Shown here one piece after another: positions 33,935-45,680 of a stretch of 64,000 nucleotides of DNA. The notes beneath the pieces were generated by a model. That model did no database searches and was not told where the DNA came from. It saw only the letters and a list, made by a program, of their open reading frames with translations. Every line of letters starts with the position of its first letter. Within the stretch, counting starts at the first letter, position 1. The stretch covers positions 25,086,317 through 25,150,316 of the forward strand of contig CM071931.1 of assembly GCA_016081115.2 (NCBI GenBank), read 5' to 3'. The stretch comes from Rehmannia glutinosa (taxonomy: Eukaryota > Streptophyta > Magnoliopsida > Lamiales > Orobanchaceae). The translations under genes and the position numbers were made by a program.

Positions 33935-35974
33935 CAAGGATGCAGTTCACTCACCCTGAACTCATCGAGGAGGAAGAAGAGCTTCTCCAATTTCTTGGCG
34001 TTAATGATGTTAGATCTGCCCTTGATGAAGAAAATTGCTTGGACATCCTCCGCATTATTAAAGAGGATGAGAAGGATAAAGCTAAGGAGCGGGCCCGAGC
34101 CTTAGAGAAGTCCAAAATGTGTGCCTTCATAGGTACTCTCGAACATACACATGAGCATCTTCATGACGAGTATCTGACGGCCCGATGAAGACATGGATCC
34201 TGGCTGCGGTGAGAAGTTGGAAATGTAGCAAGCTTTGAAGGAATCCAAAGCCATGCACGAGAAAATCTTATTAGAAGGTCCGGAGAGTCCTCCCAAACTC
34301 TTCTTGCAGACTGATCCCTTGGGAGTGGCACATCAGTTGCGGCGGACATTCTTTGCAGCCTACGTCCCCGTGTCAATGGAGGATGGATCTAAAGGAAGGC
34401 GGCGATGAAGGCGGGAATTTGGGCACCAAGCCAAGCCAACACTTGATGAAGGTGTTAACATGCCCTGCGGTTGTACACTTAGAGGAAAAAGCCGCGTCTC
34501 GAGAGCGAGTGACCCCACTAGTCACTCGGTGGTGCGCCCGGTGAGGGGAAACTCTCTCCACCACAGTGGGTTGGAGGAAGCGTGGGGAGACATACCTATG
34601 CGATTATGAGGTGAAGTTGAGAAGGAAATTATGGAAGAACAGAGTGACATTAACGGCGCTCAAACGATTAAGTCATTTTTTGAGATGTCACCGTATTGAA
34701 GCGGCGACAGCTGGCTGCTGCGGTGAGGCAAAGGATGGAGAAGCCCTGGGAGTTAACACTATGGGCTCTGAAATTGTAATCCAAGGGGTTGAGACTCCTA
34801 TGGATGCCACTGTCCAAGACCCTAAGACAGTTGAGTCAATCGAAGGAGGTCGGGAAGACCCTAAGACGATTGTTGAGACTGCCGAAGGGGTGAAGAAGGT
34901 CTGCGGCGATGGAGAGCTGGCTGGGGTATTAAAGGCCAAAGGGAGGTTGAGACTTCCCTTGGTAAAGATGATGGAAACAAGAACATTCCTCTATTTGAAG
35001 GTGTAGCCACGGAAGAAGTTATTGGTGCCCTTCATGACTCCGAAGAAAATAATGACACATCATTTCTCGGGTCAGAGGATGAAGCTGAGTCCACCCTGCC
35101 TGAAGATCCTATAGTGGACACAACTGCTGATGTTCTAAAATCTTAGAGCCATGCTAGTGACAAGACGACTCGGATGAGGTTCAATTTTGATGATGATCCA
35201 ACTCCATAGGTCTCATCATCCTCCGATGAAGCTGATGATACAGCTGAGGACAAGATTACTCCAATTGGAAAAACCCACTGAGACCGAGAAAAGTGTTAAG
35301 ACAAGCCGAGGCTCGGTCGGTGGGCAAAACATCTCAATCGCCTTGGTGGAATCGAAGTCATCTGCAGCTCCCACATTGCGAAGTAATGACTCCTACAATA
35401 CCACGAGCAACAAGATATTCCATACGTGTGTGATGATGCATTTCAAGATATGTTCCCCTTCTCTAAGGATCTGTGCGAATAGAGCAAGTCCGCTATTTCA
35501 AAGCTCTATATGGAAGGATGCTCGTATGGAGTGCAGACAACTCCATGTACAGACAGAGGATGAAGGAGTACATCGAGAGGATTAACCAGATCCCATAAAT
35601 GTTTTAAGTGTTGAAGTGTTCTTTGCGAAGAGAAGAAGAGAGAGGAAGGAAGCAACAAAGGCGTTGAAGTGTTCTTTGCGAACCCCTTCATGTATTTTTA
35701 TTGAAAATACATTTATGTAAGTCTTATGTAATAAACTTATGGAATTTCCCTGTAATTTTCACTCTTTATGTATCTTAACTTAGATATACTGTGTATTGAA
35801 ATGTATACATTTATATTACCGAATGTAAACAGCTGTGTAAAGGACAAGAATGCTATGATCAATAAAATGATCCATTTAAGCATACATTCTTTGCTACTGC
35901 ATTGTCTGTATGTATCTTTGTTGTTTACTTTCTTTAAATGTTTTAAGTTTTGGCATCATCAAAAAGGGGAAAAT
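33935..35974 (+). pseudogene. 3' internal part of a SIRE-like copia element, coding remnants
   Basis: Broken frames precede the 3' LTR. 33940-34188 gives a charged helix-rich stretch (ELIEEEEELLQFLGVNDVRS, LRIIKEDEKDKAKERARALE). 34566-35006 and nearby frames give acidic, Asp/Glu-Thr-Pro-rich pieces (VSSSSDEADDTAEDKITP). I recognise no RT, RNase H or envelope motif. In SIRE elements an extra, poorly conserved ORF may lie between pol and the 3' LTR, and this could be its remnant. 35600-35960 is untranslated leader to the PPT. Confidence 0.4.
35960..35974 (+). other. Polypurine tract of the SIRE-like element
   Basis: AAAAAGGGGAAAAT lies directly before TGTTAGGAAAT. The CATCATCAAAAAGGGG context is typical of SIRE/Maximus copia elements. 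Confidence 0.78.
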
Positions 35975-37499
35975 TGTTAGGAAATTTATTTGTTAGATTT
36001 TGATGGTACCATGTAAGACTTAAACTAGGAAGTTGGCACCACATTTGCCTTTTAATTTGCATTGTAATAGATAGGGATGAAAAAACTGAGTCAAGTCAGC
36101 TATGCCAAGAATTACAAGAAGTCAACTGCGTCTATGTGAAGACTCTGTTGTGTGTCAGCTGAGTAATGCCATGAAGGAAGTCAAGGACTCAACTGAAGGA
36201 GAGTCAGCTGGAGAACAACTATAAGAAGTGTCAGTTAAGTCAATTTAAGAAGCCAAGTCTCAAGTTGAAGTGACAGTTGAGTTATCCATTAATTGGAGCT
36301 GACTCAAGTCACCTGGGGTATAGACAGCAGTCTAGTCAAGACAACTGACTTAGATCCGTAGATTAAAGTCAAGAATATTACTTAATGTAGTAATATGTCG
36401 AAGCTGTCAGATCTAAAGTGTCAGTCCCATAATTATGCAAAAGGAATGAACCAATGGGAAGCACTGCACCTTGTGTCAGGCACCTACAATGCTGCGAAGT
36501 TATTTAATACGAGGAAAGGTCAACATCAAGGACTGCAGACCAAGACAAGACAAGCCAACGAACACAAAGTGACATTTGAAATTAGCATATTTCTTCAACG
36601 GGCAAAAATTTCAAATGTGCACTATAAAAGGCTGAGAAAGTTATTGAGAAGAGGTTACCTGAACCACGAACAAGCAAGAAATATTCAAGCATTTAACCTG
36701 CAATATTCTCATAAAAATTCAAGCAATTTCTCAAGCCTGAAACTCAAAGGAAATCGATCTAACACAAGTTGTGAAGGAAAGACAACCTCAAATCTGTTGA
36801 AGAGGAAACTTTTGAAGAAACCAAAGGGGTCTACTTTCCAAGTAAGGATTGTAGAAAGGTTCAAGGTCTAACCATCATCAAGTTTGTTGGTGGGCTTAGT
36901 GATCAAATCCAAGAACTTGACAAGTGAGCTGAAGTAGCAAGGCAACTGCCCTGTGAAGAAGCTGAGTCGCAAGAGAAGCCAACTGTGTGATCAAGGTTGT
37001 CTCGGACTATTTCGCCGTAAATTGATCATTACATAGTGGATTCCTCCGGAGTTGGAGAAGAGAGGATTAGAAGAATTACCCCATCTTGAACTCCGTATAA
37101 AATACTTGTGTCATTTATTTTCAGCAAACTTATTTTCCTATATATTTACTTTATATCTGCTGTTAAGTATTATATTTGCTATCCAAATAAATAACCAAGT
37201 GCTAAAAATCAAGTGTTTAAAATAAGCTAATTCTAAACAAAGGGTGTTAAGTCATCCGCTGTTAAAACCCAATCAGCCAAGTTAAGTATTTGGCTTGAGC
37301 AGCCAAGTTATACTATCAACAGCTCTCTCGAGTCTCTTGAGTGGGTAACTTAGCTGAAAAGCCAACTTAGTTTTCCATCAAGGACACAATTGTTTGAGTC
37401 AACTCTGTTGAATAATTTCAAAAGGACTAAATCGAAAATTTGGTAAGGTTTATTCAACCCCCCCTTCTAAACCTTACTTCACACCCCTTGGGACCTACA
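35975..37499 (+). mobile_element. 3' LTR of a SIRE-like copia element
   Basis: It starts TGTTAGGAAATTTATTTG and ends CCTTGGGACCTACA; 1525 bp. It shares order and motifs with the LTR at 39992-41413 but is clearly diverged. A TATA box (ACTATAAAAGG) lies at 36621. The frame at 36395-36871 runs over the promoter and is not a gene. The next five bases, TTCGC, may be the target duplication, since the uninterrupted Athila LTR reads GTTCTTCGCGACC at about 31930. Confidence 0.85.
36621..36631 (+). promoter_or_regulatory. SIRE LTR TATA box
   Basis: ACTATAAAAGGC, conserved at the same place in the sister LTR (CACTATAAAAGGC at about 40549-40560). Confidence 0.65.
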
Positions 37500-38153
37500 T
37501 TCGCGACCTAGCCTTTTGCTCTCAGAAGATATTCGATTCTTGCGTTCCTGTGTTATTTGATGTGTTTTTTCTGTATCAAGTTGTATATTTTCGTGCAAGC
37601 CTTGGGTCTCTTTTATAGATGCTTGGAGAGATCACTTGTAGAGTTAGAACGGGAAGAAAATACTGAAAAATGCATCTTGGCAGAGTCCCACACGGCCTGG
37701 CCGTGTGGTCTTGGTCTCAGCTCTTCTTCACACGACCATGTGAGCTCACACGACCTGGCCATGCGATGCGTGCCATTTCTCACACGCCAGTGTGAGTCCC
37801 ACACGGCCTTGCCGTGTGGCCCTAGTTCCAAATCCCCTGTTTTTGCCCAACTTCACACGGTTGTGTGATTTCACACCGGCATTTCCCACGGCCGTGTGAC
37901 ACCACATGGTCCGGCCGTGTGAAGTATTTTTGTCCATTTTTTCGTTGTTTTGATCTTCTCTTCACATTCGTCAATCTTAGCGGGCATTCAACTGATATTT
38001 CTTTATTTTAAGCTTCATTTCTGCAAAATAACAAGAATACACAATATCATGCCCTTTTAAGAAAATCAAGTAAAAACATACTAAATATGCGTGCAAATGC
38101 ATCAATTATATATCATTTTAAGCCCCCAAATGTACGTATATTTTACACACATC
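37500..38153 (-). mobile_element. Athila-like LTR fragment (beginning of the 5' LTR)
   Basis: The sequence parallels 31936-32560, including the palindromes and TATA box, and ends near the LTR start (- strand GATGTGTGTAAAATATACG). It is cut on the left by the SIRE LTR. It carries the palindromes CACACGGCCTGGCCGTGTG (37689-37707) and CACACGGCCTTGCCGTGTG (about 37800-37818) and further degenerate copies. The flank on the right (GACAAG) resembles GCAAG left of 31060, a weak 5-bp duplication. Confidence 0.75.
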
Positions 38154-38935
38154 GACAAGCTTCCCTGATTAGATAGTGAGGGCCCCTTGATTTTGGGAGT
38201 CGCAGATCTCGCGAGCTTCCGTAAACACGATTTTTTCCGCTCTCTGGCGGCTTTAGTATTTCTCATTTATTAATGAATAAAAGTGCTTCAAGTTTCTACT
38301 TTAATGTTATGAATGCAGTTTAGGCCACATATGGCCAAGGTGAAATTAATAGCCACATATGGCTAGGGTTAATGGCCAATTAGATGCTCTTATCAACAAA
38401 CCCCATCTTCCCAGCTAACACCCCGGATGGGAGTGGCCTCCTCAAGGGGATCTCGTAAATTTACCTCACCCTTTAAGACCCCAGGTGGGACGACCTATCC
38501 TGGCTAAAACCTCGGATAGGAGGGGCCTCTTTATGGAGGTCCTAGTAATTAACCTCAGGGCTAAGACCCCGAGTGGGATGACCTCTTCCGCTAAGACCTT
38601 GGATGGGAGGGGCCTCTCACAAGGAGGTCTAGTAAAAGTTCTTCCTCTTGGCTAAGACCTCGGAGTAAGGGGCCTCTCGCAAGAGTTCTGTAAATTCTTC
38701 TCCATGGTGAAAATGTGCAAGGAAAAGAAGGCAAAAAAGCTATCACATGTGGAGAAGAGATCAAAGTGCTAAAGCAAAAATTATGAAGGAAGCTCGAGAA
38801 GGGTACCTCCTCCAGGCTTGAAAAAACACCCCATGAACTCCATGAGGACGCCCATTAGGGCTTTGGAAGGATACCCGTGAAATATTCTTCTCCGGTGAAA
38901 AAGAAGGCAAAATCTCTAACACGGGAGGAAATATT
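38154..38935 (+). mobile_element. Downstream part of the Tat-like element with tandem repeats
   Basis: This flank of the Athila-like insertion is GC-richer than its surroundings and contains at least five imperfect repeats of GCTAAGACCTCGGATGGGAG followed by GGGCCTCTCACAAGGAGGTC (about 38400-38700). Tandem repeats in untranslated parts are common in Tat/Ogre gypsy elements. No coding motif is seen. Membership in the same element as 30276-31059 is an inference. Confidence 0.5.
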
Positions 38936-39800
38936 AGTCCAAGTGGCTATGAAAATCTAGAGGGGGTGAATAGATTTTTTCAATTTTTTGATTTACATCC
39001 TCTTTTTGAATGTAAAGATTAAGAAAAAATAAAAGTGCGAAATATAAACAACACACCATGATTTATAGAGCTTCACCCCACCTAGGGACTACGTGCTCTA
39101 CCACCCAATATATCCAGAATGGATTTGAAAAGGAAAAAGTTTATTAATAGATACCAAACTATTACAATATTTACCTTGAAGAGTACCACACTCTTCTTAC
39201 AATACCACCTATGAAGATTACCACAATCTTCTTACAACAATAAAGATCACCACACCCTTCAACACCTAGAATCAACCAAGTGTGTTCGTACCACAAGAAC
39301 ACTAACAAGGATGTCTTGTTTTGGATGATTTAAACCAATTCAAGATTACAATTCAAATGAAGTATACAACTTTGAAGTGCAAATGTAATCAATAATGAAG
39401 CCTAATACTCAAGATGTGCAAGTGTAAGACTTAGGCTAAAAATACAACAAGTAGATGAAAATGAAGAACAAGAAGTTTCTTTGATATTTGCTTGTTGTGT
39501 TGTGGCTTGTGTTGTTCTTGATACCCAAGCCTTCAAGTATTTATAGGAGAGCTCATTGATTTGAATACCAACATAGACTCCTCTAGAAGATTGAAATCTA
39601 TAAAAAATGCCAATCAATTGAAGAAAATAGTTGTTAGAAATTAACCCCACAATTTCATGAAAAGTTGTCTGCTTTGCAACGGATAGTTTTACGCTAATAA
39701 AACCTTAGGTCGACCGATTGATCTCTAATAAGAAAAAGACGTTTGAAATATTTAAACACAAGTTACCCTGGGGGTGGACCGATCGACCAAGGGTTTGCTT
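38936..39800 (-). mobile_element. Relic copia LTR (same family as 60855-62190)
   Basis: It begins GTCCAAGTGGCTATGAAAAT and then CTAGAGGGGGTGAATAG. Together with the following ACCACACTCTTC and GGATGTCTTG sections, this matches the LTR at 60855 in the same order. A TATA box on the - strand (CCTATAAATAC) is at about 39537-39547. The right end is cut at 39800 by the Tork LTR. Confidence 0.72.
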
Positions 39801-39991
39801 TGAGAACTATCCCACGTTGCTTTGAGAACACAAAAAATAGGCACCTTAAGGCTATTTAAGGAACCCATGTGTTTTGATTTTAAGTGCACCAATCAAATAC
39901 ACTACAATCTTTGTATTTTGATTTTCCTAAATTCCTTTCTTGTATTCTCTTGTAGAGTTGGGAGAAGGGCATGAGTTAGTCAAAGGTTTGT
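39801..39991 (+). mobile_element. Tork/TNT1-like LTR, left piece
   Basis: TGAGAACTATCCCACGTTGC through CAAAGGTTTGT matches 44256-44440 closely. It is interrupted after TTTGT (39987-39991) by the SIRE-like LTR. The uninterrupted copy reads AAAGATTTGTAATATT at this site. Confidence 0.82.
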
Positions 39992-41413
39992 TGTTGGGAA
40001 ACTTATTGTATAGATTTTGATTATACTATGTAAAACTTAGATTAGGAATTGGCACCCCATTTTCTGTTGTAAAATCAACTATGTAATAGATAGGTTCTAT
40101 ATTTGAGTCGAAGCGGGGAAAAGTAAAGATTGCAGAAGTTGGCTGAAGATCAAGTGAAGAATCAACCGAGCCGGTGAGTGTCGAGGAGAAGTATCGTCAG
40201 TATCAAAAGTTTGTCTCGGTCGCCAGATCGACATCTAAGTCACTCCTAGATGTTTGGAGAAGACTCTTAAAGGGTTCAACAACAAAAATGACTCAAGAAA
40301 GTGAAGATGTCTGTTGATAAATAAAGTCAAAACATTACTAAAATAGGAAGAAAAGCGGTATCGCAAAAGCGGGAACCTATGGGATGTTCATGCACACTGC
40401 GGTGGTTTAAGCAAACACAGAGAGCATTAAACAAAGGTTGGATCAATATCAATTGTTGCACAACAAGACAAACCAACGACCATTAAGTGGAGTTTAAAAA
40501 TGCATCTATCTCTTCAACAGATACATTTTTGAACTGCCACTATAAAAGGCTGAGGAGCTCATTTGAGAGAATATGACACACGAGATACAAGAGATTATCT
40601 GAGCAAAAAAACCTAGAGCAAAATACTCTCAAGCAATAAACTCAATCATCAAGCCTAAAATTCGAAGACTATCTAACTAACACTTTTAGTGAAGGGAAGA
40701 TAAGCTTCAAGCTGTTGAAGAAGAACTTATTTAAAGACAAATGGTCCTGCACATCCAAGGATTGAAAGAAGTGACGTGAGGTTAAAGTTAGAACCAAACT
40801 TTGGATTCATTGGAGGGCTTCGTGATCAAATCCAAGAATTCGAAGGAGTTGAAGGAGCAAGGCAATTTGTCTTGTGAAGAGCCAAGTCCAGGAGTGAAGC
40901 GGTTTGTGTGATCAAGGCTTGCTCTGGTTGTTTATCCTTTTTGTAACTCATTGTTGCATTAGTGGATTACCTCCAAGGGTTGGAGAAGAGTGGAGTAGAG
41001 GAATTACCCCATCATTGAACCACTATAAAATTGCTCTGTGTCTATTCATTTTTATCATTTATTTCTTACATATTATTACTCGGCTGATAGATAAATTTTC
41101 GAAGTCAACTGATAATAACTTAACTAAAACAAGTGTTGTAAAATATATTTCAACTTAAGGGTGTAAGACTTCCGCTGTAAAACCAAGTTAGCTGTATTTT
41201 TAAAAGAGCTCACTTCACTCAGCTGAGTTACTCTATCAACATCTCAGTCGATCTGTTGAGTGGTTAAATCTACTGTTGAGGTTGAACTAAGTTGTCCCTC
41301 AATGACTTAGCTGCTTGTGTTAAAATTCTGATTTAAGATCAAAAATCGAAAATTGGTTAATTTTATTCAACCTGCCCTTCTAGACTTAACACAAACACCC
41401 CTTGGGACCTACA
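39992..41413 (+). mobile_element. 5' LTR of a second SIRE-like copia element
   Basis: It starts TGTTGGGAAACTTATTG and ends CCTTGGGACCTACA, then AG and TGGTATCAGAGCAG. Length is 1422 bp. The TATA box CACTATAAAAGG is at about 40549. It differs by many substitutions and indels from the LTR at 35975-37499, so the two are separate insertions. Confidence 0.87.
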
Positions 41414-41415
41414 AG

Positions 41416-41427
41416 TGGTATCAGAGC
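41416..41427 (+). other. Primer binding site, tRNA-iMet
   Basis: TGGTATCAGAGC, a perfect match to the common plant PBS, two bases after the LTR end. Confidence 0.92.
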
Positions 41428-41529
41428 AGTTGGTTCAAAGAACCTTCCGTACTGATTACTGAACTAGATCTCATTAATTTTCAAAGATATAACACTTGCT
41501 ATTTTTAAACTTTCTTTAATAAGTTATAT

Positions 41530-43262
41530 CACGGAAGCAAATCTATCTCGCATTCCCACATTCACTGTAGAGGAGTTTGATGACTGGATGATTCACATGC
41601 ATGCACATCTTTCAGTGCTGCACGATAAAATGTGGTTCATCATTGAAGATGGGCCCATACAGATCATGAAAGTGAATACAATTGTGAGGGTTGTTGCCGC
41701 TGCTGTAGCACCTGCTGCACCAAGGCTAACTACGGTTCAAAGCCAAGATATGAATGGACCAACGAGGACAGGAAAAGATATAACTTGGACAATGTTGCCA
41801 ATGACATTCTTTACAAAACTCTTGATAAAGCAATTTTTAACAAAGTAAAATCTTGCAGACTGCTCGTGAGATATTGGAGAAGTTAACTTTAATATGTGAA
41901 GGATCAGAGCAAATTAAAAAAAAATAAGTTAAAAGTTGCTATACAAAAAATTGAAAATTTTAAAATGCTTGCAGGTGAAGCTCTGGATCAATTGGATGCC
42001 ATATTTACAGAGATACAAATGAGCTTTCAGCTCTGGGTAAGAAATACACACATAAGGAGATGCGTATGGAAATCCTTAGGTCGCTCCCAGGTGGGTGGGA
42101 AATGAAAGTGATGGCCTTGAGACATTCTATGGACTTGACAAGAACCTATAACCATGAGGTATTCTCAGACTTAAAGGCATATGAGTTTGAGCTCAGAAGG
42201 AAAGATTAAGAAGAGATAGTTGTACCACATACAACTGCTTTAATGGCTGAAGAATCCAAGAAAGCTAAATCCAAGGACATCATTGACTGGAGGAGATAGC
42301 CTTGATGGTTAAAATGTTCAACAAGTTCTTTAATAAGAACTATAAAAGAAAGGTGAAACCTCCGGAAGACACTCAGCCCCTTTCAAGACCAACGAAGATA
42401 GACCACCAAAGATGGTGACCCTAGAGAGTGAATATCAGAGCGATTACCAGAAAGATGAGAACATGTGCTGGAACTGAGACAACCAGGACACTTTGCTGTT
42501 GATTGTTCCTTTCCACCAGTCAACAAGTACATAAATGAGGAAGAAAGAAGGTCTTCAGAGAAAAAAGACAAGAAAAGAAGAAAGCCATGGTGGCTGCTGA
42601 AACTGACACAACTAAGTGCAATGAGATAGCTGAGTCAGACAGCAGTGAGGCTGATTATTCCTCAGACACAGAAGAAGAGGCTTTGATATGCCTTATGGCC
42701 AAAGAACAAGAAGATGAGGTACATTCTAACTCATCTAGCTCATATTATAATGATAGTGATAGTGACACTCACACTTCATCACCCACAAGATCTTTAAGAT
42801 TCATTAGGCAAAATAATGAAAGACTTTGAGCACATACTAAGGTCAAGGAGACTTAGCTGAAAAGGAAAAGAGGGGAAAATAACTGAAAAATGTGATTGCA
42901 TCACTCAGTAAATCATTCAAAACATTGGATGAATTAATGATGATTCAAAAAGAAATAGGAGATAAGGCAGGCTTAGAAGTTAATTCTTTTGTAATGCTCA
43001 AACTCCAAAAGTGACTTTGGAAAAAGGATCCTCAAGCAATAGGGGAGTCCAAAAGCCAAAAGCACCATATGGTGCACCCACTTACAATCACAAGCACATA
43101 CATGCTGGCCTGGGCTATAAAAGCAAAGGCAAGAAGCCAGCTGAGTATGCTGAAGGATAGCTGAAACAAAATTTAGAAGAGTCCATCAGCTAACTCCAAA
43201 CAAGAAGTATTATGTGAAGGCAAAACATCTGACAAAGATTATGCAAAGTCTAGTATGATCTA
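41530..43262 (+). pseudogene. SIRE-like copia gag, broken
   Basis: The first part reads PTFTVEEFDDWMIHMHAHLS then MWFIIEDGPIQIMK, the N-terminal SIRE gag. Downstream are NKLKVAIQKIENFKMLAGEA, LGKKYTHKEMRMEILRSLPG and FSDLKAYEFELRRKD, the UBN2-type capsid region. The CCHC knuckle near 42460-42500 is visible only across a frame slip (MCWN then QPGHFAVDC). An acidic Ser-rich stretch follows (SSEADYSSDTEEEALICLMA). There are at least four frame breaks or stops. The sequence stops matching SIRE at about 43262; protease and pol are absent. Confidence 0.82.
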
Positions 43263-43869
43263 TGGAGATTGAGAGGATCTGGATTTGAGGGCTGCAAGCA
43301 CAATACACCTGTGTTTGGCTAAGAATGTTCTTGCAAATATGCATGGGATTCCAAACGCTAAGCTATGGGAAAAACTTGAGGTTTTGTACCAAGCAAGGGG
43401 CATTTCAAATCGGTTGTACTTAAAGGAGCAGTTTCATACACTGCAGATGAACGAAGGATCTAAAATCTCAGATCATTTGAGTACACTCAATGGCATCATG
43501 TAAGAGCTAGAGGCAATTAGAATGAAGATTGAAGATGAGGATAAGGCGTTATGGATCATCTTGTCTCTTCCATATTCCTATGAGCACATGAAGCTGATTT
43601 TGATGTAAGGGAAGGAAACTTTAATTTTTGCTGAAGTCACAGGTAAACTTCTTTCTGAAGAGAGAAAGCTGATGAGTGATGGGCGAACTTCAACAGAAAA
43701 TTCAGTAATGGTGGCAACTAGCAAAGTGAGGAAGAAAAACTCCAATAATGTTATTTGTTGGAAGTGCGGAGAACCTGAACATATAAAGCGTAATTGTCAA
43801 GGTGGAGCTGGTGCGGCAAATAACTCCAAATCCAAGGTTAACACTGTGATAGATGAAGATTTTCTCTGA
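43263..43869 (+). pseudogene. Tork/TNT1-like copia gag, 3' part
   Basis: LDLRAASTIHLCLAKNVLAN, then YQARGISNRLYLKEQFHTLQ, then SDHLSTLNGI match the TNT1-94 type gag. Stops follow at 43501 and about 43606. The zinc knuckle CWKCGEPEHIKRNC (43756-43797) is intact. The sequence ends shortly after NTVIDEDFL at a TGA, where the protease would begin. The N-terminal gag is missing: the junction with the SIRE fragment is at about 43262. Confidence 0.85.
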
Positions 43870-44255
43870 GGAGAAAATATTTCATCCTTATTGCATGTCT
43901 AGTTGCCATGAAAGAGCATGTGATGGTATTAACAGGTCCTCAAGTTTGCACACAAGCATTGACTTGGCATGGATGCAGGGTATGTGGTGGAAGTTATGTC
44001 GATGGTGAAGGACTTTCGGAGAGCAAGAGTGGAAGTTTGATTTGTAGATTTCAAAGAATTTTTCCAACATGTGTCAAATGTAATTCTTAGAATGGTTTAT
44101 TTTAAGTGGTCTACTCTTATGGTGGAGTAGGTTGTTCTCTGGTTTGAGAATCATAGTTTTCTAGTTTGAGAATCATGATTGTCGGTGAAGACAATGGAGT
44201 TTCTTTTATTTTGCCAATGTGAAGTTTGTTGTTTTTGGTGTCAAAAATAAAATAA
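43870..44255 (+). mobile_element. Deleted pol/3' untranslated region of the Tork element
   Basis: No protease, integrase or RT motif remains. About 385 bp links gag to the 3' LTR, so roughly 3.5 kb of pol is gone compared with a usual copia element. AAAAATAAAATAAG before the LTR is the likely polypurine tract. Confidence 0.6.
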
Positions 44256-44647
44256 GTGAAACTATCCCACATTGTTTTGAGAAAAAGATATGGACACCTT
44301 AAGGCTATTTAAGAAGCCTATGTGTTTTGATTTCAAATGCACCAATCAAATACATTATAATCTTTGTATTTTGATTCTTCTAAATTCCTTTCTTGTATTC
44401 TCTTGTAGAGTTGGGAGAAAGGTGTGAGTTAGTCAAAGATTTGTAATATTGTGAGAGTATTGGAGTTGGGAGAGAGAATTTCTGTGTGATTGTATAAATG
44501 TTCATTGGTAGAGAATTGCTCGCTGGTCGTGTTTTTCTCCGATTTTTGAAGTTTTCACATAAATCTTGTGTTGTGGTTTGTTGTTATTTTATTTCTCTGT
44601 TATTTTTGCTTGTCCCTAGGAATGAATGGGGATTGATTTTTCCAACA
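44256..44647 (+). mobile_element. 3' LTR of the Tork/TNT1-like element
   Basis: It runs from TGAAACTATCCCACATTG to TTTTTCCAACA, about 392 bp. The first 185 bp match 39801-39991. It contains the TGTATTCTCTTGTAGAGTTG segment shared by both copies. Confidence 0.78.
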
Positions 44648-45269
44648 AAACAGCAGTTTAGTTAGTATTCCTCAAACAAACTAAACTGAAACAAAACTTA
44701 ATAACGCTCTTCAATTTCAAGGGCCCCCTCCCCCCAAAAAAAAATTAATTTGTCCCATGCAAAGATATATGCTTAGCTCGCCTCGTAAGCTTATATTTTT
44801 GTTGAATGGGGGTTAAATATAATTTAGATTTTTCACAAAATGTTTACACTATTCTTGTTTAGCTTGACAAAGGGAAAAATGTAAATTTGCGACTTGGCAA
44901 TACATGTTAAAATTGAACCAATCTACTCGATACTCGACTCCAGATTAATCGTTAAAAGCTCCTTGAGCTCGGTTCCATATGCTAACGAACCAAACTTGGA
45001 TATTTTTTTTGTTCAATAAAATATAAAGCTCAGTTCAAGCTCGATTCGATCACTAAAAATATATCACAATGTGTAAAATAATCGAGCTACTCGAGCTCGA
45101 TTTGTATTCGGCTCGACTAAAACGCGTTCAAGCTTGATTTCGTTAATAACCAAACTCACTCAAACATAGTTTTGAAGCTCGATAAAAAAGCTCAAACAAA
45201 GTTGAACAATACTATGTTCGCTATACTCATCTACTCAATTCGTTTTACTCCCCTACTCCATTTGAAGCA
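44648..45269. other. Spacer with a degenerate hAT-like relic
   Basis: 44925-45200 has the GAGCTCG/GCTCGATTCGA words and CGAACCAAAC seen in the MITE at 4923-5450 but no clear termini or duplication. The remainder is AT-rich. It forms the 3' flank of the sugar-transporter gene; a poly(A) signal could not be assigned. Confidence 0.45.
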
Positions 45270-45680
45270 TTAGTCAGCCACAAATTTCTTCCAAAACCAA
45301 TGCTTTTCCCACAAGTGCACCATCTCCTCAAGAGGGACCCCTTTTGTTTCAGGCAAAAAAACATAGACAAAAATTGTCATGATCACAATCCAGCCAGAGA
45401 AAAACAGGAAAAATCCAAACTTTAAAGCACAGAGCAGAGAGAGGAAAGATTGAGCTATGATGAAAGTGAAGAGAAGATTGACCGCCACCGTAATGCTTTG
45501 GGCAGCAGAACGAGTTTGGAGTGGGAAAATTTCACTTGGAACTGTCCAGCCAAGTGGGCCCCATGACCATCCAAATGCCGCCACAAAGAGGCAGATTGTT
45601 GTTACCACTGTGATTGAAAAACCCTTTGATAGTTCTTTGTCATTGCCAAATTTTAAGCCCAAGATTGTTGCAGCAGTTAT
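45270..45680 (-). CDS. STP7: STP7-like exon 4
   Basis: It follows AAACAG and begins ITAATILGLKFGNDKELSKG. It encodes helices 10-12 (FGWSWGPLGWTVPSEIF, NLLFTFIIAQSFLSLLC, GWIVIMTIFVYVFLPETKG) and ends KHWFWKKFVAD then TGA-type stop at 45270-45272. Fully open. Confidence 0.9.
   Translation of the reverse strand: MTAATILGLKFGNDKELSKGFSITVVTTICLFVAAFGWSWGPLGWTVPSEIFPLQTRSAAQSITVAVNLLFTFIIAQSFLSLLCALKFGFFLFFSGWIVIMTIFVYVFLPETKGVPLEEMVHLWEKHWFWKKFVAD

Noticed and set aside
36395..36871. 158-codon + strand frame
   Set aside because: Crosses the TATA box and promoter of the SIRE-like LTR and is broken in the sister LTR at 39992-41413.
41416..41440. tRNA-like sequence TGGTATCAGAGCAG
   Set aside because: It is the complement of a tRNA-iMet 3' end used as a retroelement primer site; no tRNA cloverleaf follows.
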